From Mycobacterium kansasii ATCC 12478 (GTDB lineage Bacteria; Actinomycetota; Actinomycetes; Mycobacteriales; Mycobacteriaceae): 64,000 bases of DNA. Below the pieces are notes generated by a model, which did no database searches, was not told where the DNA came from, and saw nothing but the letters and a program-made list of their open reading frames with translations. Below are positions 33,942 through 43,129 of this stretch, one piece after another. Location: contig NC_022663.1 of the NCBI RefSeq assembly GCF_000157895.3, positions 3,534,001-3,598,000 on the forward strand, in the 5' to 3' direction. The translations under genes and the position numbers were made by a program. Within the stretch, counting starts at the first letter, position 1. Each line of letters begins with the position of its first letter.

Positions 33942-36046
33942 ACCCCGACGCCCGGGCCCGCGAGATCGAGTCCCAAATGACCGACGACGAACGCTTCGCC
34001 CTGCTGGTCGGGGTCATGGGCGCCGGGGACTGGTGGCCGCTGCGCGATGAGCGCATCCCGCCCGACGTTTCGATGAGCGCCGGCTATGTGCCCGGCATTC
34101 CGCGGCTGGGGGTTCCGGCGCTGCGGATGAGCGACGCCGGACTCGGTGTCACCAATCCCGGCTACCGCCCCGGCGATTCGGCCACGGCGCTGCCCGCCGG
34201 GCTGGCGCTGGCCGCCGGATTCGACCCCGCACTGGCCCGGGCCACCGGCGAGGTGATCGGGCGGCAGGCCCGCAGCCGCGGGTTCAACGTCCAGTTGGCC
34301 GGCGCCATCAACCTGACGCGTGACCCGCGCAACGGCCGCAACTTCGAGTACCTCTCCGAGGACCCGCTGTTGAGCGCGGCCATGGCCGCGGAGCAGATCA
34401 TCGGCATCCAGCGGCAGGGTGTCATCTCGACGACCAAGCACTATTCGCTGAACTGCAATGAAACCAACCGGCACTGGCTGGACGCCGTCATCGATCCCGA
34501 CGCGCACCGCGAATCGGACTTGCTGGCCTTCGAGATCGCCATCGAGCGGGCCCAGCCCGGCGCGGTGATGACGGCCTACAACAAGGTCAACGGCGACTAC
34601 GCCGCCGCGAACGCCGTCCTGCTCAACGATGTGCTGAAGGCCGCCTGGGGATACCGCGGCTGGGTGATGTCGGATTGGGGCGGGACACCGGGCTGGGAGT
34701 GCGCGCTGGCCGGTCTGGACCAGGAGTGCGGCGCGCAGATCGATGCCGTGCTGTGGGGGGCGGAGGCATTCGGCGACCGACTGCGTGCCGCCTACTCCGG
34801 GGGCCTGCTGCCCAAGGAAAGGTTGTCGGACATGGTCCGGCGGATCCTGCGCTCGATGTTCGCTGTCGGAATCGACCGGTGGAAACCCGTGCCCGCACCG
34901 GATATGCAGGCGCACAACGCGATTGCCCTTCAGGTCGCCCGCCAGGGCATTGTGCTGCTGCAGAACCGGGGGCTGTTGCCGTTGACCCTCGGTTCGGGCG
35001 TTCGCATCGCCGTCATCGGCGGCTACGCACAGGTCGGGGTGGCGGCCGGCTACGGCTCCAGCACCGTCGTGCCGCCGGGCGGCTACGCGAGCGTGATCCC
35101 GATCGGCGGGTCCGGCCTGCAGGCCGGCTTACGCAATCTCTACCTGGTGCCGCCGAGCCCGCTCGACGAACTGAGACGGCAATTCCCGGGCGTGCCGATC
35201 GATTTCGATCCCGGCATCAGCCCGGTGGAGGCGGTGATGGCGGCGCGCCGCGCCGAGGTCGCGATCGTGTTCGCGATCCGACCCGAAGGGGAGGGCTTCG
35301 ACAGCGCCGACCTGTCGCTGCCGTGGGGCCAGGACGCGGTGATCTCGGCGGTCGCGGCCGCCAATCCGAACACCGTCGTGGTGCTCGAGACCGGCAACCC
35401 GGTGGCCATGCCCTGGCGGGACCGCGTGAACGCCATCGTGCAGGCGTGGTATCCGGGCCAGGCGGGCGCTACGGCCATCGCGGAAGTCCTTGCCGGACAG
35501 GTGAATCCGTCGGGCCGGCTGCCGATCACGTTTCCGGCCGATCTCGGCCAGACACCGCGCCCGAAGCTGCCCGATGCGGCGCCGGGGACACCGACCACCA
35601 TCGACTACCACGAAGGCGCGGATGTCGGATATCGCTGGTTCGCCCGGACCGGGCAGGCCCCGATGTTCGCCTTCGGTCACGGTTTGTCCTACACCAGCTT
35701 CGAGTATCGCGACCTGGCGGTGACCGGCGGCGACACCGTGACCGCCAGTTTCAGCGTCGTCAACACCGGTGACCGCTACGGGTCGGACATCGCGCAGCTG
35801 TATCTGACCACCGTTCCGGGCGCGCAGCGGTTGCGCCTACTGGGTTTCCAGCGAGTCGATCTGGAGCCGGGCCAGGTCGTCCGGGTGAGCATCGCAGCGG
35901 ACCCGCGACTGCTGGGCGGCTATGACGGCCGGGCCGGGTGCTGGCGCATCACGGCGGGTCGCTACGCGGTCGCGGTGGGCGCTTCAGCGGTGGCGCTGAC
36001 GCTGGCGGCCGAGGTCGAGTTGGCCGGTCGTGCGTTCGGGCGATGA
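33929..36046 (+). CDS. bglS: Glycoside hydrolase family 3 beta-glucosidase BglS
   Basis: A 705-aa GH3 enzyme. The N-terminal TIM-barrel domain carries LAGAINLTRDPRNGRNFEYLSEDP, STTKHYSLNCNETNRH and the nucleophile Asp249 in GWVMSDWGGTPGW. The alpha/beta sandwich domain begins with GIVLLQNRGLLPL and contains IQAWYPGQAGATAIAEVLAGQVNPSGRLPIT. The C-terminal fibronectin-like domain runs from FGHGLSYTSFEY. It releases glucose from beta-glucosides. No signal peptide is apparent. GTG 33929 overlaps the previous gene; ATG at codon 17 is an alternative. The stop codon lies in the loop of a strong hairpin. Confidence 0.92.
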   Translation: MDGLDPDARAREIESQMTDDERFALLVGVMGAGDWWPLRDERIPPDVSMSAGYVPGIPRLGVPALRMSDAGLGVTNPGYRPGDSATALPAGLALAAGFDPALARATGEVIGRQARSRGFNVQLAGAINLTRDPRNGRNFEYLSEDPLLSAAMAAEQIIGIQRQGVISTTKHYSLNCNETNRHWLDAVIDPDAHRESDLLAFEIAIERAQPGAVMTAYNKVNGDYAAANAVLLNDVLKAAWGYRGWVMSDWGGTPGWECALAGLDQECGAQIDAVLWGAEAFGDRLRAAYSGGLLPKERLSDMVRRILRSMFAVGIDRWKPVPAPDMQAHNAIALQVARQGIVLLQNRGLLPLTLGSGVRIAVIGGYAQVGVAAGYGSSTVVPPGGYASVIPIGGSGLQAGLRNLYLVPPSPLDELRRQFPGVPIDFDPGISPVEAVMAARRAEVAIVFAIRPEGEGFDSADLSLPWGQDAVISAVAAANPNTVVVLETGNPVAMPWRDRVNAIVQAWYPGQAGATAIAEVLAGQVNPSGRLPITFPADLGQTPRPKLPDAAPGTPTTIDYHEGADVGYRWFARTGQAPMFAFGHGLSYTSFEYRDLAVTGGDTVTASFSVVNTGDRYGSDIAQLYLTTVPGAQRLRLLGFQRVDLEPGQVVRVSIAADPRLLGGYDGRAGCWRITAGRYAVAVGASAVALTLAAEVELAGRAFGR

Positions 36047-36077
36047 GTGCGATGGTCGATCCGAACGCACGACCGGC
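36023..36077. terminator. Perfect 17-bp inverted repeat between bglS and mymT (bidirectional terminator)
   Basis: Arms 36023-36039 and 36061-36077 are perfectly complementary (left arm GCCGGTCGTGCGTTCGG) around a 21-nt loop that contains the bglS stop. mymT converges and ends at 36085. Position and stability fit a bidirectional transcription terminator of the mycobacterial type without a U-tract. Confidence 0.75.
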
Positions 36078-36084
36078 TGCCCGC

Positions 36085-36246
36085 TTACTGGACCGGGACC
36101 AATTCGTCGCCACAGGTGCAGCGGTAAGGCTCGCCCGCGCCGGAGCAGTGGCAGGGGACCTCGATGCGGACACGACAGCCGCAGCCCTCGTGGCCGCAGG
36201 TCAACTCGGTTCCAGCCTCATGGGTCGCCATGAATATCACCTTCAT
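36085..36246 (-). CDS. mymT: Copper metallothionein MymT
   Basis: A 53-aa cysteine-rich protein, the same length as M. tuberculosis MymT and nearly identical in its core. It has seven cysteines in the pattern TCGHEGCGCRVRIEVPCHC then RCTCGDELVP. MymT binds Cu(I) and protects against copper. The start is MKVIFMATHEAG at 36246; the second methionine (36231) has a better AAGGTG ribosome-binding sequence and may be used. A RicR-type operator lies 45 bp upstream. Confidence 0.93.
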   Translation of the reverse strand: MKVIFMATHEAGTELTCGHEGCGCRVRIEVPCHCSGAGEPYRCTCGDELVPVQ

Positions 36247-36290
36247 TCGGATCGGGGGACTGCCGTCCCAGGATGACCACAATCACTCTA

Positions 36291-36305
36291 TACCCCATAC
36301 GGGTA
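36291..36305. promoter_or_regulatory. RicR-type copper operator upstream of mymT
   Basis: TACCC-CATAC-GGGTA, with arms extending to 6 bp (ATACCC/GGGTAT). It matches the TACCC-N5-GGGTA sites known for the RicR regulon, and the encoded RicR lies 6.4 kb away in this window. Confidence 0.85.
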
Positions 36306-36390
36306 TCTGGTAAACACCCGGAATGGGGAATTTGATCGGACCGAGCCGGACGGATTCGCCATCGCGGCCGTCCGCTAACGCCGTCAGGGG

Positions 36391-37378
36391 CTATTCGGGA
36401 GTGAGGTCCCTGACCGCCTGCTCGGCCGAGGTGATCTCGCCGATGCGCAGCGCAGTCTCACCGGCATACAGTGCCGCCCGCTCCACCCAGGATTCGGGCG
36501 TCCCCGCGACCGGCGGCAGCGGTGTGAACAGCGGACGGCCCGGCGACTGCAACCGCAGCAGGGGACCGGCCTCGAAGTACCCCAGTACCGAAAGCGGGCC
36601 GCTCACGGCGTTGAATACCGCCGGCACCGCCTTGGCCATCCCATCGGCGCGGCACCATCGCCGGGTGGCGTCGTTGGGTAGGACGCGGTGTCGCAGCGGC
36701 CAGCTGAAGCCGAACAGGTTCGTCTCCACCGTCTTGTTCGGCGCTGATGATCCGGCGTTGGTACGCGCGGTTGGCGTTCGCCTCGCGCGTCATCAGGAAT
36801 CGCGTTCCGGCGATCACGCCGCTGGCGCCTGCCGCCAGGGCCGCGCTGGTGTCGGCGCGGTCCGCGATGCCCCCGGCGAGAAACACCGGCCGCGGCCCGG
36901 CCACCGCAAGAGCCTGCGGGAGGAAGTCCAGTGCCGGCATGGTCCCGACGAGGTGTCCGCCGGCTTCACGGCCCTGGGCGATCAACCCGTCGGCGCCGCC
37001 GCCGACCGCCCGCAGCGCCTGATTCCGGGTGCCGACCATCACGAAGACGACGATGCCGGCGTCGCGTAGATGTGCGATGAGCCCCTGCTTCTCGCCGAAG
37101 GCCAAAACGACGACGTCGACCCCCGCGCGGACACACACGTCGACATGACCACGGTGCAGGAAGGGAAGCAACAGGTTGACCGCGACGGCTCGGCCCGGAG
37201 CCCCGGCCCGCACCTGATCGATGGCAGTGCGCAACTGGCGAGCGGTGACCAGACCGAGAGTGCCCAGACCGCCTGCATTGGCGACCGCAGCCGCCAACGT
37301 TGCACCAGCGATGCCGCCCCCCATGCCCGCCTGGGCGACCGGAACGTCGAGCCGCAGCCGGTCGAGAACATCAACCAT
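36391..37378 (-). pseudogene. Frameshifted nitronate monooxygenase / 2-nitropropane dioxygenase-like gene
   Basis: Two overlapping frames make one FMN TIM-barrel protein of about 328 aa. The first part (from about 37378) has VPVAQAGMGGGIAGATLAAAVANAGGLGTLGL, EAGGHLVG with the family His, and PVFLAGGIADRADTSAALAAGASGVIAGTRFLMTREANANRAYQRRIIS. The second part continues KTVETNLFGFSWPLRHRVLPNDATRRWC to LYAGETALRIGEITSAEQAVRDL. Continuity is restored by removing one base near 36735-36741. Nitronate monooxygenases oxidise alkyl nitronates to carbonyl compounds and nitrite. Either a recent pseudogene or a one-base sequence error. Confidence 0.8.
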
Positions 37379-37429
37379 CGGAAACCATCGGACCATCCCC
37401 CTTGCCTCGCCGTGACGGTCGGGCCGCTG

Positions 37430-40400
37430 TTAGATGGTGTGGCCGTCGAGCCCGTCCGCACCGATGTTGCCCGGGCCGCCGTCGGTACCGCCCGGTGGGG
37501 TGCCGTGGCCGCCGTGGCCACCGCCGCCGCCGGTTCCGCCGGTGCCGCCGGCGGCGCCGTCACCATTGCCGCCGTCGCCGCCGACGCCACCGTCGCCGCC
37601 GTCGCCGCCGTCGCCGCCGTTGCCGCCGCCGGAGGCCTTGCCGCCGGTTCCGCCGGTCCCGCCGACCCCACCCATTCCGCCGCCGCCACCGGCCTGGCCG
37701 GGCGTGGCGCCGCTGCCGCCGGTGCCACCGGATCCGCCGGTGCCACCCTGGCCGCCGGTGCCGCCGTTGCCGCTGCCCGACGCGGTCCCGCCGGTGCCGC
37801 CGGAACCGCCGGCACCGCCGGCGCCGCCTGCCTGGCCGGGCGCACCGGCAGCGCCGCTGCCGCCTTGGCCGCCTTGACCTCCGGGGCCGGCATTGCCGCT
37901 GTAGTAGCCGGTGCCGCCGGTGCCGCCGAGCCCGCCTTCGCCGCCGACGCCGGCACCGCCCACGGTGCCGGCGCTACCCGCGCCGGTTCCGGGTTGGCCG
38001 CCGCCGCCGCCGCTGCCGCCGTTGCCTCCCAAGCCGCCGGCCGCGCCGGCGTAGGTGCTGCCGCTGTAGCCGCCGTAACCACCCTTGCCGCCCTGGCCGC
38101 CTTCGCCACCGCCGCCGCCGTTGCCGTTGGCGGCGCCGACACCGGCCGCGCCGCCGGTGCCCCCGACACCGCCCTGGCCGCCGGCACCGCCGGCGTACCC
38201 GGCTGTTTCGTTGCCGCTGCCGCCGTAGCCGCCGGTGCCGCCGATGCCGCCCTGCCCCCCATTGCCGGCGGCACTGCCACCGGGACCGGGGGCGCCGCCG
38301 GTGCCGCCGGTGCCGCCGGTGCCGCCGGCGTAGCCCGGCGTTCCGATGCCGGTGTCGCCGTAGCCGCCCGGACCACCGATACCGCCGTCGCCGCCGTTGC
38401 CGCCGATGCCGCCAGGCCCTGGGGCGCCGCCGGTGCCGCCGGTGCCGCCGATGCCGCCCATGGCGCCGGCCGATTCGCGGCCGGTGCCGCCGTAGCCGCC
38501 GCCACCGCCGACGCCGCCGGTGCCGCCGTTGCCGCCGAGACCCGGATTTCCGCCGGTGCCCGGGTTGCCGCCGGTGCCGCCGGTGCCGCCGGGCCCGCCC
38601 GCGAAGCCCGTTTCCTGGTAGTCGCCCGGGCCGCCGTAGCCGCCACCGCCGCCGACGCCGCCCACGCCGCCGTTGCCGGCGGTTCCGCCGGGGCCGCTGT
38701 CGCCGCCGGTGCCGCCGGTGCCGCCGGAGCCGCCAGCGGCGCCAGGCTGCTCGAGTCTGCCGGCGCCGCCGAAGCCGCCACCGCCACCGCTGCCGCCGGT
38801 GCCGCCGGTGCCCCAGCTGTTGGGCACCCCAGCGCCGGACAGGCCACCGGCACCGGCCTTGCCGCCGGTCCCGCCGGTCCCGCCGATGCCACCCGGTCCG
38901 GTTTCGCCGTTGCCGCCGTAACCGCCGTCGCCGCCGTAGCCGCCGTCACCGCCGTAGCCGCCGTAGTTGCCGGACCCTGAGATGGCGTCAGCGCCGGTGC
39001 CGCCCGCCCCGCCGGCGCCGCCGGTGCCCCCGAGGCCGGCGATACCGGCGACGCCGTTGCCGTGCCCCGGCCAGCCGCCTGCACCGCCCATGCCGCCGTC
39101 GCCGCCGTAGCCGCCGTTGCCGCCGCCGCTGCCGGTGTCGGGGGTGCCGCTGCCGCCGTCACCGCCCGCGCCGCCGGTACCGCCGGCGCCGCCGGCGCCG
39201 TTGGTGCCGCCGGGCAGACTGTTGCCGCCGTTGCCGGCGTCACCGCCGTAGCCGCCGGCACCGCCCATGTGACCGGAGCCGATCTTGCCGTCGGCGCCGC
39301 TGCCGCCGGCGCCGCCGGCGCCCCCGGTGCCGCCGATGCCGCCGCTGCCGCCGGTGCCGCCCTTGCCGGCGATACCGGCGACGCCGCCGGTGCCGCCTTT
39401 ACCGCCGTTGCCGCCGTTGCCGGCACCGGAGCCGGTGTCGGCGGCGCCACTGCCGCCCTCGCCACCGGCTCCGCCGACGCCGCCGTCGCCGCCGTCGCCA
39501 TTGCTGCCGCCGGGGCCGGTGTCGCCGCCGGACCCGCCCTGACCGCCGGCCCCGCCGTTGGTGCCGTTGCCGCCGGTGCCGGCCACGGCGCTGGCCCCGG
39601 CCCCACCGGCGCCCCCGATGCCGCCCGCACCGCCATTGCCGTAGCCGCCGGCCGAGCCGCCGTACCCGCCGACGCCGGCGGCCCCGCCCGCGCCGGCGTT
39701 GCCACCGTTGCCGGCGAAGCCGCCCGCGCCGGCACCGCCACCGTTGTCTGCCGCACCGGCGCCGCCGGCGCCGCCGACCCCGCCATTGCCGCCCTGCCCG
39801 CCACTGCCATTGATGCCGAGAGCGCCGGCGTTGCCGCCGGCGCCGGCGTCCCCGCCGCTGCCGCCATGACCGCCGTAGCCGCCGTTGGCGGCGAGACCAC
39901 CGCCCGGCTGGCCGGCCGCGCCCACACCGCCGCCACCACCGGTGCCGCCGGAACCGCCGCCACCCCCGTGGCCGAACAGCCCGGCGCTGCCGCCGATGCC
40001 GCCGTGACCACCCGTCCCGCCGATTCCGCCGTCCTGGGTAGCCGAACCTGTCCCGCCGATCCCGCCGGCTCCGCCGATCCCGCCGGCCCCACCTTGACCG
40101 AACAACCCCGCGGTGCCACCGGCCCCACCGTCGCCGCCCACACCGCCTGCGGCACCGATCAAACCGGTGATACCTGCGCCGCCGGCGCCACCCGTCCCGC
40201 CCGTGCCGAACAGGAACCCGGCGCCGCCGCCGGCGCCGCCCGTCCCGCCGGGTCCGCCTTGGCCGCCGATGCCGCCGTTGCCGATCAAGCCGGCGGATCC
40301 ACCGGCGCCGCCGACTGCTCCCAGGTTGGTGCTCGCCCCGCCGTTGCCGCCGTTGCCGTACAGGAGTCCGCCGGGCCCGCCGGGGGTTCCCACGCCGTTG

Positions 40401-40774
40401 ACGGTGGTCCCGTTGGCGCCGTTGCCGATCAGCGGGCGACCCAGCAGCGCCTGGGTGGGCGCGTTGACCACTCCCAGCAGGACGTCTGCCACGGTGGCGG
40501 CTTCGGCGGAAACGTACGAATTCGCGCCCGCCAGCAGGGTGTTGGTGAACTGGTCGTGGAATGCCGCCGCCTGCCCGGCCACTACCTGGTAGTTCTTCGC
40601 GTACTGGGAAAACAACGTCGCGATGGCGGTCGATACCTCGTCAGCCGCAGCGCTGGCCACATTCGTCGTCGTGGCGGCCGCCGCCGCATTCCCGTTGGCC
40701 AGCAACGCGCCGATACCGTGCACATCGGCGGCCACCGAGGCCATGATTTCCGGTGAGACCAGGACATACGTCAT
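37430..40774 (-). CDS. Large PE_PGRS family protein
   Basis: A 1114-aa PE_PGRS protein. The PE domain occupies residues 1-93: MTYVLVSPEIMASVAADVHGIGALLANGNAAAAATTTNV, ending near the SPE/YxxxE-like VSAEAATVADVLLG. The canonical linker NAPTQALLGRPLIGNGANG follows. The remaining 950 residues or so are GGxGG/GGTGG/GGAGG repeats, including YGGYGGDGG-type runs. PE_PGRS proteins are ESX-5-exported or surface-associated. Start ATG 40774 has GAGGTG eight bases upstream; longer in-frame starts lack PE homology. The Gly-rich repeats make the reverse strand open in several frames, which is not coding. It sits where M. tuberculosis has Rv0187-Rv0188. Confidence 0.93.
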   Translation of the reverse strand: MTYVLVSPEIMASVAADVHGIGALLANGNAAAAATTTNVASAAADEVSTAIATLFSQYAKNYQVVAGQAAAFHDQFTNTLLAGANSYVSAEAATVADVLLGVVNAPTQALLGRPLIGNGANGTTVNGVGTPGGPGGLLYGNGGNGGASTNLGAVGGAGGSAGLIGNGGIGGQGGPGGTGGAGGGAGFLFGTGGTGGAGGAGITGLIGAAGGVGGDGGAGGTAGLFGQGGAGGIGGAGGIGGTGSATQDGGIGGTGGHGGIGGSAGLFGHGGGGGSGGTGGGGGVGAAGQPGGGLAANGGYGGHGGSGGDAGAGGNAGALGINGSGGQGGNGGVGGAGGAGAADNGGGAGAGGFAGNGGNAGAGGAAGVGGYGGSAGGYGNGGAGGIGGAGGAGASAVAGTGGNGTNGGAGGQGGSGGDTGPGGSNGDGGDGGVGGAGGEGGSGAADTGSGAGNGGNGGKGGTGGVAGIAGKGGTGGSGGIGGTGGAGGAGGSGADGKIGSGHMGGAGGYGGDAGNGGNSLPGGTNGAGGAGGTGGAGGDGGSGTPDTGSGGGNGGYGGDGGMGGAGGWPGHGNGVAGIAGLGGTGGAGGAGGTGADAISGSGNYGGYGGDGGYGGDGGYGGNGETGPGGIGGTGGTGGKAGAGGLSGAGVPNSWGTGGTGGSGGGGGFGGAGRLEQPGAAGGSGGTGGTGGDSGPGGTAGNGGVGGVGGGGGYGGPGDYQETGFAGGPGGTGGTGGNPGTGGNPGLGGNGGTGGVGGGGGYGGTGRESAGAMGGIGGTGGTGGAPGPGGIGGNGGDGGIGGPGGYGDTGIGTPGYAGGTGGTGGTGGAPGPGGSAAGNGGQGGIGGTGGYGGSGNETAGYAGGAGGQGGVGGTGGAAGVGAANGNGGGGGEGGQGGKGGYGGYSGSTYAGAAGGLGGNGGSGGGGGQPGTGAGSAGTVGGAGVGGEGGLGGTGGTGYYSGNAGPGGQGGQGGSGAAGAPGQAGGAGGAGGSGGTGGTASGSGNGGTGGQGGTGGSGGTGGSGATPGQAGGGGGMGGVGGTGGTGGKASGGGNGGDGGDGGDGGVGGDGGNGDGAAGGTGGTGGGGGHGGHGTPPGGTDGGPGNIGADGLDGHTI

Positions 40775-40879
40775 CGGGCACCTCGCTGTACTCACGAAAA
40801 CCATCGCCCGGCATTCGCGAAGCGATGGATTGCCCGATGCTATCGCCACAAATCCGGGTTGTGGCTCGAACGGGGGTGG

Positions 40880-42574
40880 CTACCCGCAGACCGCGCCGCC
40901 GGCTGCGGAGCCGACCAGCTTGACGTACTTGGCCAGTACGCCGGTCTGGTAGCGCGGCGGCGGGGGAGCGAAATCCTGTTGCCGGTCCGCGAATTCGTCC
41001 GCGTCGGCGAGCACGTCGAGGGTGCGGCTGGTGACGTCGAGCCGGATCCGGTCGCCGTCGCGCAGGAAGGCGATCGGCCCCGCGTCGACGGCTTCGGGCG
41101 CGATGTGGCCGACGCACAGGCCGGTGGTACCACCCGAGAACCGGCCGTCGGTCAGCAACAGCACGTCCTTACCCAGTCCCGCGCCTTTGATGGCCCCGGT
41201 GATGGCGAGCATCTCCCGCATCCCGGGCCCGCCCTTGGGCCCCTCGTACCGGATGACCACCGCGTCGCCCCCAGTGATGGTGCCGTCCTCAAGCGCATCC
41301 AGTGCAGCTCGTTCGCCGTCGAAAACCCTTGCCACGCCTTCGAATACCTCGGAGTCGAAACCGGCCGTCTTGACCACCGCACCCTCCGGCGCCAGCGATC
41401 CACGCAGAATGGTGATCCCTCCGGTCGGGTGGATGGGGTTGCTCAGCGCGCGCAGGACCTTGCCGTCCGGGTCCGGCGGGGCAATGGCGGCCAGGTTCTC
41501 CGCCACGGTCTGTCCGGTCACGGTCAGGCAATCGCCGTGCAGCAGACCGGCATCCAGCAGGGCCTTCATGACCACCGGCACCCCGCCGATGTGGTCGACG
41601 TGGGACATCACGTGCCGGCCGAACGGCTTGACATCGGCCAGGTGCGGCACCTTTGAGCCGATCCGGTTGAAGTCGTCCAGCGCCAGCTCGACGCCGGCTT
41701 CGTGGGCGATGGCCAGCAGGTGCAGCACGGCATTGGTCGAGCCGCCGAACGCCATCACCACCGCGATCGCGTTCTCGAAGGCTTCTCTGGTGAGGATGTC
41801 GCGGGCGGTGATGCCGCGGCGCAGCAGTTCGACGACGGCCTGCCCGCTGCGGCGTGCGAACCCGTCGCGGCGACGGTCGGTGGCCGGCGGCGCCGCGCTG
41901 CCCGGCAACGACATTCCCAGCGCCTCGGCGGCGCTGGCCATGGTGTTGGCGGTGTACATGCCGCCGCACGCGCCCTCGCCGGGGCAGATCGCGCGCTCGA
42001 TGGCGTCGACGTCCTCCCGGCTCATCAGTCCGCGCGCGCACGCGCCGACGGCTTCGAAGGCGTCGATGATGGTGACCTCCCGCTCGCTGCCGTCGGAGAG
42101 CTTGGCCAACCCCGGCAGAATCGAGCCCGCGTAGAGGAACACCGCCGCCAGGTCCAGGCGCGCGGCGGCCATCAGCATCCCGGGCAGCGACTTGTCGCAG
42201 CCGGCCAGCAGCACCGAGCCGTCCAGCCGCTCGGCCTGCATCACGGTCTCGACGCTGTCGGCGATTACCTCGCGCGACACCAGCGAAAAGTGCATCCCCT
42301 CGTGTCCCATCGAAATGCCGTCGGACACCGAGATCGTCCCGAACTCAAGGGGATAGCCGCCCGCGGCGAACACCCCCTCCTTGACCGCCTTGGCCAACCG
42401 GTCCAGCGACAGGTTGCACGGCGTGATCTCGTTCCACGACGATGCGACCCCGATCTGCGGCTTGGCGAAGTCTTCGTCCCCCATGCCTACTGCCCGCAAC
42501 ATGCCGCGGGCAGCGGCCTTCTCCAGGCCGTCGGTGACGTCACGACTACGGGGCTTGATGTCGGCTTCGGGCAT
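40880..42574 (-). CDS. ilvD: Dihydroxy-acid dehydratase IlvD
   Basis: A 564-aa Fe-S dehydratase of valine/isoleucine/pantothenate synthesis, converting 2,3-dihydroxy-acids to 2-keto acids. Visible: ADIKPRSRDVTDGLEKAAARGMLRAVGM, the cluster cysteines in ITPCNLSLDRLAKAVK, LAGCDKSLPGMLMAAARLDLAAVFLYAGSI and CPGEGACGGMYTANTMA, and the C-terminal LLTDGRFSGGTTGLCVGHIAPEAVDAGPIAF. Start MPEADIKP at 42574 rather than the longer in-frame start at 42631, because the longer version would cover the RicR operator palindrome at 42601-42625. Divergent from ricR. Confidence 0.94.
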   Translation of the reverse strand: MPEADIKPRSRDVTDGLEKAAARGMLRAVGMGDEDFAKPQIGVASSWNEITPCNLSLDRLAKAVKEGVFAAGGYPLEFGTISVSDGISMGHEGMHFSLVSREVIADSVETVMQAERLDGSVLLAGCDKSLPGMLMAAARLDLAAVFLYAGSILPGLAKLSDGSEREVTIIDAFEAVGACARGLMSREDVDAIERAICPGEGACGGMYTANTMASAAEALGMSLPGSAAPPATDRRRDGFARRSGQAVVELLRRGITARDILTREAFENAIAVVMAFGGSTNAVLHLLAIAHEAGVELALDDFNRIGSKVPHLADVKPFGRHVMSHVDHIGGVPVVMKALLDAGLLHGDCLTVTGQTVAENLAAIAPPDPDGKVLRALSNPIHPTGGITILRGSLAPEGAVVKTAGFDSEVFEGVARVFDGERAALDALEDGTITGGDAVVIRYEGPKGGPGMREMLAITGAIKGAGLGKDVLLLTDGRFSGGTTGLCVGHIAPEAVDAGPIAFLRDGDRIRLDVTSRTLDVLADADEFADRQQDFAPPPPRYQTGVLAKYVKLVGSAAGGAVCG

Positions 42575-42600
42575 CGTCCAAGTATGCTCGTGGCACCCTA

Positions 42601-42625
42601 CCTCATACCCCGCTAGGGTATGAGG
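42601..42625. promoter_or_regulatory. RicR operator between ilvD and ricR (perfect 25-bp palindrome)
   Basis: Arms CCTCATACCC and GGGTATGAGG are perfectly complementary over 10 bp around CGCTA, containing the TACCC-N5-GGGTA core. It sits 68 bp before the ricR start and 26 bp before the ilvD start, fitting copper-controlled autoregulation of ricR. Confidence 0.88.
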
Positions 42626-42693
42626 TAGCATCCAGGATTACGGCAGCCCGATCGGAGATTTCCGCAGAGCTGGGACGTCCGATCGTTGGGAGA

Positions 42694-42987
42694 ATGATGA
42701 CAACCGACTACGGCTATTCGCAGCAGAAGGACAATTACGCCAAACGGCTGCGGCGCATCGAGGGCCAGGTGCGCGGAATCGCGCGCATGATCGAAGAGGA
42801 CAAGTACTGCATCGATATCCTCACCCAGATCAGCGCCATCAACAGTGCCCTGCGATCGGTGGCGCTGAACCTGCTCGACGAGCACCTCAACCATTGCGTC
42901 ACCCGTGCCGTTGCCGAGGGCGGCACCGAAGCGGACAGTAAGCTCGCCGAAGCCTCCGCGGCCATCGCACGGCTCGTTCGTTCCTGA
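42694..42987 (+). CDS. ricR: Copper-sensing repressor RicR (CsoR family)
   Basis: A 97-aa CsoR-family regulator, nearly identical to M. tuberculosis RicR (Rv0190). The N-terminal helix has NYAKRLRRIEGQVRGIARMIEEDKYCIDILTQI, and the Cu(I)-binding triad is visible as Cys39, His64 and Cys68 (EHLNHC). RicR releases DNA when it binds Cu(I), switching on mymT and other copper-defence genes. Two matching operators are in this window (36291 and 42601). ATG 42694 or the adjacent second ATG may be used. Confidence 0.95.
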   Translation: MMTTDYGYSQQKDNYAKRLRRIEGQVRGIARMIEEDKYCIDILTQISAINSALRSVALNLLDEHLNHCVTRAVAEGGTEADSKLAEASAAIARLVRS

Positions 42988-43129
42988 GCAGGTGGTGGTC
43001 GCGCGGGCGTGTTGACCCGCAATTGGTGTGAAGGCGCCGCGGCGGTGCGTACGGTGAGTGCAGCGTGATCGTCGCGACGCACCACCGCGGTGCGTGGGCG
43101 ATGCGCGAACGCCGATAGATGTCACCGCC

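Noticed and set aside
37070..40756. Long Ala/Pro/Arg-rich open frames on the + strand over the PE_PGRS gene, and other minus-strand frames over it
   Set aside because: They are the complement or frame shadows of GGxGG codon repeats in the minus-strand PE_PGRS gene; only the minus frame with a PE domain is real.
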